Part shown: piece after piece, positions 47,041 through 59,351 of the stretch | Layout of the letters: each line of letters begins with the position of its first letter | Numbering within the stretch: the first letter of the stretch is position 1 | Assembly: GCA_028095005.1 (NCBI GenBank) | Contig: CM051462.1 | Location: 117,976,752 to 118,040,751 of the forward strand | Length of the DNA: 64,000 nucleotides | From: Rhynchospora pubera | Taxonomy: Eukaryota > Streptophyta > Magnoliopsida > Poales > Cyperaceae | Direction of reading: 5' to 3' | Notes under the pieces: generated by a model | What the model saw: only the letters and a program-made list of their open reading frames with translations | Databases searched by the model: none | Told to the model about the DNA's origin: nothing | Program-made: the position numbers and the translations under genes

Positions 47041-47410
47041 CTATATATAATTTGTAAACTTTTACCCATCAGATAGTCAGTAATTAAGAAATAAGTCTTA
47101 CTCGCATCAGTAGCCGATAAGTTAACGAAAATTTTTCTTTACTCATATTCGTACTCATTAGCTTAACGAAAATAAAACTTTATCCGTATGACCGTATATG
47201 TCTTATTGAATATGGTACGGATAGAGTATAAACAAATAAATGGTTTCACTAACGGCCCTAAAAAGACACAAGGCTCGTGTCGCTCGCAGAGTAATCGCAC
47301 TGATATAGGTCTTATAATTTGAAAATATAAAGGGCCAAAACGTAAAAAAATCCAGCATAACATGCGTTATCGCATTGATGATATAGATCACACAATTTCA
47401 AAAGAGCATG
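47041..47410. other. intergenic, AT-rich, with decayed repeat
   Basis: Contains GTATGACCGTATATG and GGTACGGATAGAG-type phrases resembling the GGGTACGGGT repeats of the element at 49125. No gene. Confidence 0.35.
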
Positions 47411-47790
47411 ATTCTAGTGCCACAAGTTTTTGGTACCACAAGTGCCACAATTTCTCTTTTGCATTAATATTTTAAAATTTTAAAATTTAATTTTCTAATC
47501 CAAACCGTTGATCTTGTTCAATTAGTGATGCATTTCAATATAATTTTTATAAATTTTGGGGTTTATTTGATATTTGATCAGAGGCCAAAAAATGAACGAA
47601 TCTTGTTAATTATAACAGATTAATTTTAATATGTTCATGTGTTAGCCTCTTAATCAAATATCAAATAAACTCCAAAATTTATAAAAATTATATAGAAATG
47701 CATCGCTCGTAAAATTGAACAAGATCAAATTTCAAAATTAAATTTTAAAATTTTTAAATATTAATAAAATATGGAAGATGGCTGCTCATT
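47411..47790. mobile_element. foldback MITE, family F, copy 2
   Basis: Shares with 27989-28384 the core TGATGCATTTC, GGTTTATTTGATATTTGATC and its inverse GATCAAATATCAAATAAACTCC-like arm. The left tip has CTAGTGCCACAAG; the right tip is degenerate. Confidence 0.65.
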
Positions 47791-49116
47791 TTAAAATATA
47801 GCGATATCTGCGGTCAATCATCATAGCAACATAAAAAAGAACACGCTTTTCTAATACGGTCACGTTATATATGCGCTATATAATTATTTCTAACTTAGTA
47901 ACTTACGTGTCATTTTTTTAAAGGTTACTTACCTGTCATGTTCTACGTTAGAAATTAGTTCTACAATCTACAGCTTCTTACGTGTCGTATTCTACGTCGG
48001 GTTGTATATGAGCTGAATTCGAGCGAGTTGAGCATAATTCGAATTCATTATAATTCGAGTCAATTCGTGACTCGTTCGAAAAGCAATTCCGAATTATTCG
48101 AGCTAACTCGAACTCGTCATTTTGTAACTCGAGTTAATTCATGAATAGATGCAATAATTATCTAAAAAAACACATATACAAACAAATATCTCAGAACTCA
48201 TAACACGTGCATAAACCAAGTTGCGTTGTGCATCGAAAGGAAAAAAATATTTGGGGACTAAGTTTTTTTTGAACTATACAGTATACACTGATATAATATT
48301 TTTATTTTCTACACGTATATATTGCCGATTCGAGTTGGATCTAATTCGAACTCACTAAATAAAACTCACGAGCTTTTAGAACTCAAGTCCTCTTAACTCG
48401 AGTTACCAACGAATTTTTTTCGAATCGAATTCGAATAACTCACGAGTTACGAGTTATTTGCTCACCCTAGTTCTACAAATTAGTGGTCACTTACAGCGCA
48501 CATATTAAAAGTGATGATACTACACGTGTAAATCGACATATAGGGCGCATATGACAGAAATGGATGGATGCGTCATAAAAGTTTGACAATATGCGCAAAT
48601 TGGATTGTCGGTCACTATATAAGCCTACCAAATATGAATGCAACGAAGTGGAATAAAGACACAAAAAAAGGAATTTTTTTCTCGGGGGGGGGGGGGGGGG
48701 GGGGGCGGGGCCGGTGTGTTTCGGTGTTTCGTAATTGGCATATGATTTCAATTTTTCTTTAATATATATATATATTTTGTCTCCCAGCAAAGGACGGAGA
48801 AGAAAAAATTTATTAAAAGCAATATTTGAAAATTCAACCAGACATCGAACCAAATCGGTGGAAAAAAGTGAAGGACGCCATAAATATGAAATAGAATTTT
48901 TTTAACAAATGAAAATAGAAATGAAAAAAAAAAGATAAATAGGCCGATATTTGCCTTTGAAAAATCTGCCGAGATTCTATTAGGCAGAATGGACCCTTCT
49001 TCGGCGGGGTTAAGTAGGCCGGTGAAATGAAATATATCAAGCACCTTTTAAATTGAGCCGTTCTGATTCACTATTTTTTTTCAATTCAACCGGCTCGTAG
49101 TAACTAGTAGGTCCTC
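47791..49116. other. intergenic with a degenerate repeat (about 47995-48475)
   Basis: 47995-48475 has many TTCGAATTCG and AACTCGAG-type inverted motifs and ends TTTGCTCACCCTAG, like a decayed hAT/MITE repeat whose counterpart phrases occur at 36325-36500. 48480-49110 has no gene; frames at 48491-48853 and 48748-49044 cross homopolymers and look fortuitous. Confidence 0.4.
48684..48705 (+). repeat. 22-base G homopolymer
   Basis: Uninterrupted run of G, followed by C and GGGG. Could form a quadruplex; the true length may be uncertain in sequencing. Confidence 0.9.
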
Positions 49117-49124
49117 AACCTTCC

Positions 49125-49695
49125 TAGGGCTGTCAATGAAACTCGTTTACCCGTTTACCCAACCCGTACCATACCGTATAAGACGGGTATGGATAAAGTT
49201 TTATTTTCGTTAAGTTAACGGGTACGGGTAAAGAAAATTTTTCGTTAATTTAACGGGTACGGGTACGGGTAAAAGTTATTTCGTACCGTTTTCATAACGG
49301 GTAATTGCCACAATTAAAAAGATACAATTACATGATACATATGGCATCTTATATTGCATGATTGGTAAAAAAATATTGCTAGATTTTATTTAAGATTTAT
49401 AATTCTTTCCATTCAGTGTACGAAAAAATAAAAAAACATAAACCTAAAATATTCGCCACCATTATTGCACTTTATTAATATACTTATTGATATAATTTAT
49501 TTATACAGAATGTACAAATTTTATTATTATTATATTCATTTTTTACCGTTACCGTAACCGTACCGTTAATTCTTAACGGGTACGGGTAAGGTACGGGTAA
49601 AGCTTTTTTTAACGGGTACGGGTAAAGAAAATTTTAACGGGTACGGTAATGAAAATTCCTTCTACCGTACCGTACCGTACCCATTGACAGCCCTA
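49125..49695. mobile_element. hAT-type non-autonomous element (571 bp)
   Basis: Ends TAGGGCTGTCAATG and CATTGACAGCCCTA, flanked by perfect 8-bp duplications AACCTTCC (49117-49124 and 49696-49703). Subterminal zones are packed with AACGGGTACGGGTA repeats in both orientations, possible transposase-binding sites. No transposase. Confidence 0.9.
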
Positions 49696-49703
49696 AACCT
49701 TCC

Positions 49704-50274
49704 TAAACGTATCCCTTTTTTTTCAATAATGAACTTGTTCGATAACCGATGTTCAGTTGAATCGATCAGACTTGCACGAGTCTAATGATAAAAAACAAGC
49801 ACTTTGAATGAAAGTAACAAATTCAAAACTCGACCAGAAGATCTCTTATTAAATATTTCAATTTCAAAAGATGAGATACTTGAGCCTTGAATCCTTATCT
49901 GCTCCCATGCGGGACCGTCCAGCGCAGCTTATGAACCATCCGATCTGATCTAGACGGTTCGGGCCTACCAATCAGGTTATATGCACATGGCTCCCATTGT
50001 CATTGAGATTAAATCACACGGCTCAGTGAGCTGGACAGTCCCGCGGGGGACGGGATTTCATTTCCTTGAGCCTTGACTCCATTCTTTCTTGAAAAAGAAA
50101 ATGATAATTTCTTCTAAGTGGAAGATTTCCTCGTTTTTCTCTTCTCCCAGAAAAAAAAAAGCATCGCAGATTCACAAACATAGTACAAACTACAATTTAC
50201 AAACGAAAATAGGAACGAAATAAGGTGCGGACTAAATTTCAAAGACTCCTTAAGGCCCAATTGACCGTGGGTAA
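49704..50274. other. intergenic containing MITE family H, copy 2 (49895-50065)
   Basis: 49895-50065 has ends CCATGCGGGACCGTCCAGC and GCTGGACAGTCCCGCGG (inverted) and the family phrase GGGCCTACCAATCAGGTTAT. The rest is AT-rich without genes. Confidence 0.55.
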
Positions 50275-50283
50275 CTCAATCAA

Positions 50284-51859
50284 CCGAAATTTTAAAAAAT
50301 AGTATTAAATTAATATAATATATTAAAAATAATATCAATATAATAAGTTTAATATAAATAGTATCACGAGATCGGAATCCTGGATTCCGAACGTTATATC
50401 GGAATCTAGGATTCCGATCTAAGCTTTGATCGGATTCTGAGTTTCCGATCTAAGCTTAGATCGGAATCCGAGATTCCGATCTAATCTTTTTAATTTTTTT
50501 ATATATTATTTATTTATTTATTTAATTTATTAATTAGTTAAACAATTAGAAAAATAGATAATATATTGTAAAAATATTGAAAAAATATGGAAAAAATCAG
50601 AAATAATTAAACTAAATTTTATATGTAATTTAGTATTTTTTGGGAAAATTAAAATATTTTTCCTTTTATTAGTTTATTAATTAGTTAATTAATTAGAAAA
50701 ATAAATAATATATTCTAAAAATATTGAAAAAATATAAAAAAATCAGGAATAATTTAAAAAAATTTATATGTAATTTAGTATTTTTTTTTGGAAAATTAAA
50801 TTTATTTTCCTTTTAATTAAATATAAATTTAATTAATTTATTTAATTAAAAAATGAATAATTAAGTATAAATTTTTTACTAATTTAAACAACCATTTGAT
50901 ATGCGTCCCGGATGTCGTCCTCTGTATATATTATTTTCATATTATATATTAAACAATCATATCGAGTCTCATGATCAAGGAAGCACTTTCTGGATTGCGT
51001 TAGAAAGGAATCACACGAGATTGATGTTTTACTGAGACGGCGAAGAAAGACTAAATTCACTTGATTTACTGCATTTCTCTTTTTAATGATTAATTTATGA
51101 TTTAAAAAATATTTTTAGTAGTTTAGAGTGGTTTTTAGGTTTGCAAACTTTCAAAGTGGATTTTGGAGGTCCAGAGAGCGTTTTTTGGCCTCGAAAATGG
51201 TCGTTACGGGGTTTTCCACCCCTATAAAATGCGTAGATCTCGTCGCCAGCTTTCCGGAATGTCCTCGATCGCCCCAATCGGACCTTCCTATCAAAAGTTA
51301 AGCCTGTTTAAAGTTTTAAGCCTGCAAATGTAGAAAGAATTAATAAAACTTTGAACATTCTGAAAGGATTATGCCTTTGTATCCCTGCAAATTCTGAAAA
51401 TTTATAATCCTTTTTAAATGGTACAATTCATTTAATTAAATAAGTTATAAAAATTTATATTTTAATTAAATAATTTATAAAAATTTATATTTTAATTAAA
51501 TAAATTAATTAAAATGAAAATAAATTTAATTTCCCCAAAAAATACTAAATTACATATAAAATTTAATTTAATTATTCCTGATTTTTTCCATATTTTTTCA
51601 ATATTTTTACAATATATTATCTATTTTTCTAATTATTTAACTAATTAATAAATTAAATAAATAAATAAATAATATATAAAAAAATTAAAAAGAGATTCCG
51701 ATCTAGGCTTAGATCGGAAACTCAGAATCCGATAAGGATTCCGATCTAACGTTCGGAATCCAGGATTCCGATCTCGTGATACTATTTATATTAAACTTAT
51801 TATATTGATATTATTTTTAATATATTATATTAATTTAATACTATTTTAACAATTTTCGG
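50284..51859. mobile_element. non-autonomous MULE with about 370-400-bp TIRs
   Basis: Perfect 9-bp duplications CTCAATCAA at 50275-50283 and 51860-51868, the length typical of Mutator elements. Termini CCGAAATTTT and AATTTTCGG. The left arm (to about 50660) and right arm (from about 51480) are near-identical inverted copies, each carrying several GATCGGAATCC / GGATTCCGATC dyads. The left arm has an extra degenerate duplication (about 50640-50815). The middle (about 50890-51320) is unrelated, GC-richer DNA with GTAAC/TTCCACCCC phrases and no clear frame, perhaps captured sequence. No transposase. Confidence 0.9.
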
Positions 51860-51868
51860 CTCAATCAA

Positions 51869-53469
51869 CGCCTGTAGATATATAAGTGAGGAAAAGGCTT
51901 GTAAACTCCTTAGGGCCCAATTATAATGAGGAATTGAGGATTCACTAGAAATAAATGCATCAAATCACAAGACATAATTTATGCCGTAGTTTCTGAAGAT
52001 TTTTTTTTTCTCGCCAGAACTTGGCCCAAATCTAACCTAAGATCAACGATCGAAATTGGGATTAGGGTTTTTAAAAGTTTAAGGTTATGCTTAAAAAGTA
52101 TTTTGGTTATATACTTATATTAGATGGAAATTGTAAGTTCATATAAGATGTCCGTTTAAGCACAGATATATAAATGTAACCATATAAAATTTGCATTTAA
52201 AAATCAGGAAAGATATTTTTACTCAAATTTACAGATGATTGTCTTGTAGATAGTTATTTCAATTTGTTACATATACAGATCTTTAAAATATAGCCAATCG
52301 TTAATCTTAACACTTAGAACTTTCACTTTTTGTCCTCCACACATAATCCTAATTTTTGTAAAGCAATGATAAGTTAAATATACGCATCAGGGGTTGCAAA
52401 CTGGGTGCAGCAATCAAAGTTAAGAATTCCCACCAAGAGAAGCTGATCCGAATTTCTTAATTGTTTCTCTTATAAGTCTTATCCCCACAAAGAGAAGCTG
52501 GATCCAAATTTCTTAATTGTTTCCTGCCAACTGTACTGCTTGTGCGCACGCTTTTTCTTGTCCCTCTCAATACAGTCGTCCTTGTGCAAAAATACTTATT
52601 ATTGCAGAAACCTGCAATACCTATTAGCTACTTTTCAAGGTTATAAAATATTGCGGGCAGGAATAAATTATGAGTTAATTACATGTTTTTCTTATATACT
52701 AACAGATTAATAATGTTTGATTCAGACTAGACATGCATAATGGAGAACGAAATGCGTCTTGATAGAGAGTTGAAATATTGAGAATAATATTAATTAAAAA
52801 AGTGTTATTTCGATTTCTGAATAAATGATAGAAATTATTTTTAGTTTGAATATTATTCTACTTTTGAAAAAAATATATCTAAACTTTTAAATTAGCGACT
52901 ATTTCTCACACATCCAAACATATTTGATGCCAAAGATTTTTTTTTAAAAAAAAACCACCGTAAATTGCTCTCTATACAATGTTTTAAATTCTATGGTCAA
53001 ACCCCAAGCTTACACTGCATTACGTATTTTGCCTTTCTTTTTTGTAAGCCCACGTGCCTTCGTGCTTCACTGATTGACTAAAATTAAGATTTAATTTAAG
53101 TGCGTATATATTTCTTATTAAATAGTTTAATTAGAGCATAAATTTTTGTTTACACATGGTGTTCCATCTGTCCGTCATGGCAAATGCCAATTCGTTCAGT
53201 CTACTTTGATGGAAAGATTATTTAATATGAAGTGTTGCCAAGGACCGAAAGAGAAAGGTACAAACATTGCAAATAATGCATGGCAAAGTAGTATAAAATA
53301 TAATTGCGTGACAGCATGACTGCATGAATAGTTATAGAAGTTGTTGAAAATTATTTAATATCGTACGTACGTGATCTATATTTTAACTAAATAAAAATAT
53401 AAACAAGCTCACACAGCTTGCATGGCAAAGCTGCTTAAATCGTCTCCATAGCAATTATACTATTTCTTT
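51869..53469. other. intergenic, AT-rich
   Basis: No gene or named repeat recognised. A short direct repeat (AGAGAAGCTG...ATTTCTTAATTGTTTC) occurs at about 52437 and 52490. Confidence 0.35.
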
Positions 53470-53627
53470 GGGTGCGTTTGGATAGGTGTGGAAAGAAGGG
53501 AAGAAGGGAAGAAGTGGGAAGAAGTATTGGAAAGTGTGTAATTTTGTGAAGAGTTTGAATTGTTTATAATTTTTTTTTCTTCTTTTTCCTTCTTCTTCTT
53601 CTTTCTTCCAACGATCCAAACGCACCC
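53470..53627. mobile_element. MITE with GGGTGCGTTTGGAT ends, copy 3
   Basis: 158 bp; GGGTGCGTTTGGATAGG at the left and GATCCAAACGCACCC at the right, with the same AAGAAGGGAAGAAG interior as copies 1 and 2. Confidence 0.8.
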
Positions 53628-54652
53628 TTAATAGAAAAACTATAGCTTTGGTTAAAATGATTTTCATGTAGAATTGCATTTGATTAGAATTGATGTCTCG
53701 GAATTTCTTTGGATCTAATAACATAAAATACCGATCAAATGAATTGAAATCTGTTTATTTTGATAAAAAAATCTAATAAAATCAAATCAAATGCAATCAT
53801 GTGTGGGAAAAAAATTGTGATTTTAATCAGTGCCTACATGATAAAAAAAAATAACTTTTTACGTATAAATTTTGAAAGGAAATATATCGGGAAATCAAAA
53901 GTGATTTAAAAATCACGACAATCGTAAAACTATTATAAAAATTAGGTAAAATATAAATGTAGATATATTCTTCATAATATAGTTACTATATGCACTAAGT
54001 TTGATGCACTCCGAGAAAAATTTTATAATCAATCAAGTATTTTTATTTTTTTTAGACATACTAGATAGCGGCTATCTAGTTATAATCAATCAAGTATTGA
54101 TAAAACAATATTATTGATATTTAAATCGCTCAATAATTAACCAATTAGTTTTCAAGTGATTAATTTATACGTAATTTGTTTACTTTAAATATATAGGCTT
54201 TCCCACTTTACTTCTAGTGACTAACATATCAATTTTTGTTTCATGTTAGAAAACTTGTTTGCATTTTATTTACTTACGTGCATAACATTCAACCTTATTA
54301 AATATGAAAAGTTCCCCAATTGCAATATTGAAAACCAACAAACAAAGCTTAATGTTAAATTGTTAATAATAAACAATAATCAATCTTGAGGGGACAACCG
54401 CGCCGCGCAATAATAGTAAACTAATCAACCATTTGCAGTATTGTTTTGCAAGATATCTCATGGATTAGTAGGAAAGCGTCCTGGATCAAGGGAAACCTCC
54501 CACGTGATCACCACGCCAACCCATGGCGCCTTGACACGTTTTGTGAGAGATGGGATGCGACCCATGTGGGTCCCACACCCCACGTGGGGCACGTCAAGCA
54601 TCAATCAAGATCCCGTGAGATCAATAGTATTATTTGATTGAGGCAACTTGGA
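53628..54652. other. intergenic with an ACGT-core cluster at 54500-54595
   Basis: AT-rich until about 54440. Then GC-richer DNA contains CCACGTGATC, GACACGTTT, CCACGTGGGG and GCACGTC within 100 bp, G-box/ABRE-like cores. No transcript or gene next to it is recognised. Confidence 0.35.
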
Positions 54653-54882
54653 GGGTGTGTTTGGATGCAACGGAATAAGCCGAGAATAGAGAATGAAAAT
54701 AATGAATTTCGGTTTGCGTGCTTATCTTTATTCCTTATTCTTATATCATGGTTTTGTTAGTATAGGAATAAGGATCCTTATTCCTTATTCTTATGTTGTT
54801 TGAGTTGTAAAAGAATAAGAATAAGTACGCAAACCGAAATTCATTATTTCTATTTTCTATTCCGGCCTATCCAAACACACCC
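54653..54882. mobile_element. foldback MITE with GGGTGTGTTTGGAT ends
   Basis: 230 bp, flanked by GGA on both sides. Arms include GAATTTCGGTTTGCGT and ACGCAAACCGAAATTC. Related in TIR to the GGCTCCGTTTGGAT family but with a different interior. Confidence 0.75.
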
Positions 54883-56341
54883 GGAGTGCGTTCATACATC
54901 ATTTTTGACAAATTCCAATTAGACTCCCAATAATGCTTTGTTTAAACGGATTAACCCAAAAGGCCGAAATGTCAGGCCCCCTTGCAAAATACAAAATTTT
55001 AGTCCAGACGGCGTTTGAATTCTCAAGAAGTATGTAGTAGTAATCACGCTTGACTTGGTAAACATGATCATCTCACTTATTAAAAAAAAAGATTTTGGAT
55101 ATTTTCTTCAAAAAAAAGAATAACATTGGATAATGACAAACGCAACTTAATTGGCGTTGTTAGGCTCTCCGCAGCGCCGTTTCTGATGATAGAGCTTATT
55201 CGAAGAAGAATAAAATTCATATTATACACCGAGCGACCAATATTGTGGAGATAAATTCGACTTTGGGGTTCTAATAGATCAATATTAGCTTTAATGTGAT
55301 TATTATGTTAAAATTTTACTAGAAGTAGATTCATATATATTGTATATATAGAGGATAATTTATTAGCTTTGAAATTTTAAACCGTCAAATAATACCATCT
55401 CTAAATCCTAAAAGGTAAAACCGTCAAATAATAAAAATCATGTTTCAGACAAATTTTTAATATGTATATCTAACTGTTTATAATAAGTTGCGCGAAACAT
55501 CAAATAAATATTCGAAGTCACTTTTCACCGGCCTAATAAAGTTTTGACTCAAAGAGTTCGTAATTTTTTTTTAACTAATTACAATATCCATTTTTTACCT
55601 CTTGAAAATCAAAAAAGTATTTTTGTCAAGATTTTAAAAACTCTATTTTATCTCGATTTTCGTTCATACCACATAATAGTTTTATCGCCGTTTTTCACTG
55701 CACAACCACTATCGCCATTTTACCCCAACAAACGCTAAATCGCCCTCCAACAGTTAAACCACACAAATATTTTAAAACCTTGATTTTTATATACAAAGAT
55801 ATAATATATGTTGTTAAAGGAATAATGCGAGCCAATAGTATTCTATGCTTTTCAATTTTCCATGACCGTCAGTGCCAGGTTCGTCTAAAGAAAATAATGG
55901 TACTACATTGAAGAACCGTAAATACATAAATTACTCAACATATAAATTTGGTTCTCGCGAATAGAACTGCAAACTTGCAAGAATGTTTACATTCACAGTA
56001 AAATTATGGAATAAAACGGCATTTTCTCTAGATGACTAGTTGGCTGGTGTTGCAATCAAGTTTTATGATAGGCTGGTGATGATAGAAATTTGTAATTTTT
56101 TCTGATTAATAATATTCCTTCGTGTTGTGTTGCTTGTTTTGAAAAATTTGTACGTCGCCAACCATCTACCTATAAAATAATGTTAATCGTATATAATGAC
56201 ACGAACACTTGAAAATATCAAATTAATAATTTTACACGGCATGGCGGCATGCAGCCATGCATCAACAAAGCAACTCTATATATACTATTTATGTATGATC
56301 TTTCTTATTTTTTCGTTGAATCTTTTCTTTTCTTTCTCTTT
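54883..56341. other. intergenic; contains the inverse relative (55620-55785) of the repeat at 27565
   Basis: 55620-55785 carries TTTTATCGCCGTTTTTC and ends ATATTTTAAAACCTTG, the inverted counterpart of 27565-27735. The rest is AT-rich without a supported gene. Confidence 0.4.
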
Positions 56342-56475
56342 GGCTCCGTTTGGATAGGTGTGGAAAGAAGGGAAGAAGTGAAAAAAATATTGAAAAGTGT
56401 ATAACTTTGTGAAAAATTTGAATTATTTATAATTTGTTTTTTTCTTCTTCCTACTTCTCAACGCATCCAAACCAA
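56342..56475. mobile_element. MITE with GGCTCCGTTTGGAT ends, copy 4
   Basis: GGCTCCGTTTGGATAGG at the left, GCATCCAAACC at the right, interior GGAAAGAAGGGAAGAAG shared with the other copies. The right tip is degenerate, so the end is approximate. Confidence 0.65.
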
Positions 56476-57460
56476 GACTTTGCGCAGCTCAACAGTTTGG
56501 TGAAACTAACACAGCCACTAACAAATAAAATAAAATACAGGTCCGTGGCAAAACTGCCAGAAAACATTGGGAAAAGAGTTTGGTAAAACCAGGTCTACTT
56601 AGCCCCCACGTGTTGGTGCGAGTTATTTTACTAGGTCAACACCAGATATGAACAGCTTCGGAGTTCGGACCAATGATAAAAGAAATTAACGGTTAGGATT
56701 GTATCTTAAAGGTCAACTCTAGCGCTATGTATCTGACAGACTGACACTATACCCTGATCTACAGGGTCGGAGCCAGAAATATAGAATACATAAAATTAAG
56801 TAACTTTGAATATTTTATGAAAAAGTTCATGTTCCGACTAATTGGCATCTATAAATTTAGCAGTCCATTTTATAGCATAAAGTGAGGATTTATTTAACAG
56901 CTAATAAATTTAATAGTTTGTTAAAAATGAGTTTTATTGTAACTTGTATTGAAGAAAAAAAACAATAAATTAATTTCGAACATGTAAATTTTATTATTAA
57001 ATTTAAGAAATAAAACATAAAATATGAAGAAAGGAATCTCTAAACAATGTATTTTTTTTTCTTTCTTTGCTTCAAGAATATTGTGATATTTATTTCCGAA
57101 AAGCACTTGTACACTTTTTTATCTTCCAATAAGAACGTGAAAACTGGAGATTGGTACCATATCTATGTTTAACATGGCATCGGTACTCTAATCATAATTA
57201 AAATAATTTAGTACAAAAAAAAAACATGCACGCGTCGTATCAAATATTTGTATACATATTTGTACATGATAACTTTTTTTTTATTATCTAACAACAATTA
57301 ATGAAATAGTCTATGATATATCCAACAGAAATATCTTCCCCTCCAAACTTCACTAATTGCTATGTGAGGGTCATTGCAAAAAAGGCGATGGCTATAAATG
57401 AGCTAGGGACATATCTCCTTGCTATTATCATTGCAATATTATATATTTAAGGAGCGAGAA
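56476..57460. other. intergenic, AT-rich
   Basis: No gene, RNA or clear repeat recognised. Confidence 0.3.
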
Positions 57461-58070
57461 TTTGGATATGCTGAGATGCATTACAAAAGAGTCTTTCATG
57501 AGTTGCGATCAAAATATTTTGATATGGTTCAAGATGTTTAATTCAAACCGTCTAATACGATCTCAAATTTTTTAAATCTCTATGCAAACCGAATATTACA
57601 TTTTTTCGAAATTTTTAAGCATTTTTTAAAATTTTACAAAATCGTTAATCTAATTAGTTTTGAACCTAAAAAACGATTTTCAAAAATTTTTTTTTAAAAA
57701 ATAATAGATGTCCTTTTTGAGTCATTTTTATAAGATCCAAAATTCAATCGGTTAATCCAAACCGTTCAAATTGATCACCATATTGAAATACTATTGGAGA
57801 CCAAATTTTACAGTTTTTTAAATTTTTTTGCTATTTATTTTGATATGTTCAAATTGGAGGGTCTGAAATACTCCAATTATAACATTTTTTTAAATATCAT
57901 AATAAATAGCAAAAAAATTGAAAAAATGTAAAATTTGGTCTCCAAGGGTATTTTAATACGGTGAATAACTTGAACGGTTCGGATTGAGTATTTGAATTTT
58001 GGATCTCAAAAATGACTCTATGGCACGAGACCCTCTATGCCATCTATGGCACATTAGCCATACTCTATAT
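57461..58070. mobile_element. chimera of two truncated foldback MITEs (families B and G)
   Basis: 57461-57715 matches the left half of family B (GAGATGCATTACAAAAGAG, TTGCGATCAAAA). At about 57715 it switches to a family whose right end reads TGGCACATTAGCCATACTC. Each half lacks its partner arm: the left tip of G and the right arm of B are missing. Confidence 0.65.
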
Positions 58071-58077
58071 ATATATT

Positions 58078-58437
58078 AAATCTATTGTGAACCATGATGC
58101 ATAGAGCGCTTTGTGCACCACGACCATTTGATCGGTGATTTTGCAAATTGACAAATCTAAATTAACCAATCCAATCTATATATTGAAATCTCATAACAAA
58201 CAAAATGTTACAATTTTTTAAATTTTTTTACTATTTTTTTCCTAATTTTTTAAAACTTGCCATTTTTAGCTTATAAATTAGTATATTTATAGTAAAAAAT
58301 GGCAAGTGTTAAAAAATTCGAAAAAAATTTAAAAAATTGTAAAATTTTATTTTGCTATGAGATTTCAATATATAGATTGGGTTGGTTAAATTAGATTTGA
58401 CATATTATGAAACCACCGACCAAAACGGTAATGGTGC
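58078..58437. mobile_element. foldback MITE, family D-like, copy 2
   Basis: Left end ATTGTGAACCATGATGCATA; the right arm stops early at GGTGCAC where family C copy 2 begins. Shares the family D core (ATTGACAAATCTAA, ATATATAGATTGG). Confidence 0.7.
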
Positions 58438-58832
58438 ACTAAAATGCTATGCATAGCACGGATGGTCTTCGTGCTATAGATTCGTTCTTGTATTTCAGGC
58501 TTCAAACAACCGATCCAAACTGTCCATTATCTTTTACATATTGAAATCTTATTAAAAACCAAATTTTACATTTTTTTTTTATTTTTTTACTATTTTTCTC
58601 AGATTTTTGAAAATCACTGTTATTGAAGGGTCCAGAATTTATTAGATTAAGTATTTTAAAAAATCTGAGAAAAATAGTAAAAAAATTCAAAAAAATGTAA
58701 AATTTGGTTTCTAATGAGATTTCAATACGAAGAAGATAATGAACGGTTTGGATCGATTGTTTGAAGCAAGAAATTCAAAAAAGAATCTGTAGCACGAAGG
58801 ACATCCGTGCTATGCATAGCATTTTAGCAATC

Positions 58833-58837
<5 letters not shown>
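58437..58837. mobile_element. foldback MITE, family C, copy 2
   Basis: Same arms as 39699-40078, ending GCATTTTAGCAATCC before a (CT)n(TA)n tract. Confidence 0.8.
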
Positions 58838-58867
<30 letters not shown>

Positions 58868-59271
58868 GATTGGCTAAAGTATACTCTAGCATACGGATTA
58901 AACCCGTATGCTAGAGTCGTTTCTCAAAATCTAAAATTCAAACAGTCGATCCAAACCGTTCAAGTTGTTCTCCATATAAAAATATCCTCCAAGTCCAAAT
59001 TTTACATTTTTTCGAATTTTTTTGCTATATATTATGCTATTTTCAAATTGAAAGGTCATAAATACTCATTTACAACTCCTTTACAATGTTTGTTTAAAAT
59101 AGCATAATATATAGCAAAAAAAATTTGAAAAAATATAAATTTTGGTTTCCTAGGAGATTTCAATATGGAGAACAATTTGAAAGATTCGGATCGACTGTAT
59201 GCATTTTAAATTTTGAGAAACGACTCCAGCATACGGACTATCTGTATGCTGGAGTATACTTTAGCCAATCT
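58868..59271. mobile_element. foldback MITE, family A, copy 4
   Basis: Starts GATTGGCTAAAGTATACTC and ends TATACTTTAGCCAATCT. Orientation and length as in copies 1-3. Confidence 0.85.
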
Positions 59272-59276
59272 CTATA

Positions 59277-59351
<75 letters not shown>

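Noticed and set aside
48491..49044. Minus-strand frames of 98-120 codons around the G homopolymer
   Set aside because: They depend on the homopolymer (poly-Pro) and AT-rich Phe/Ile runs; no domain, promoter or splice support.
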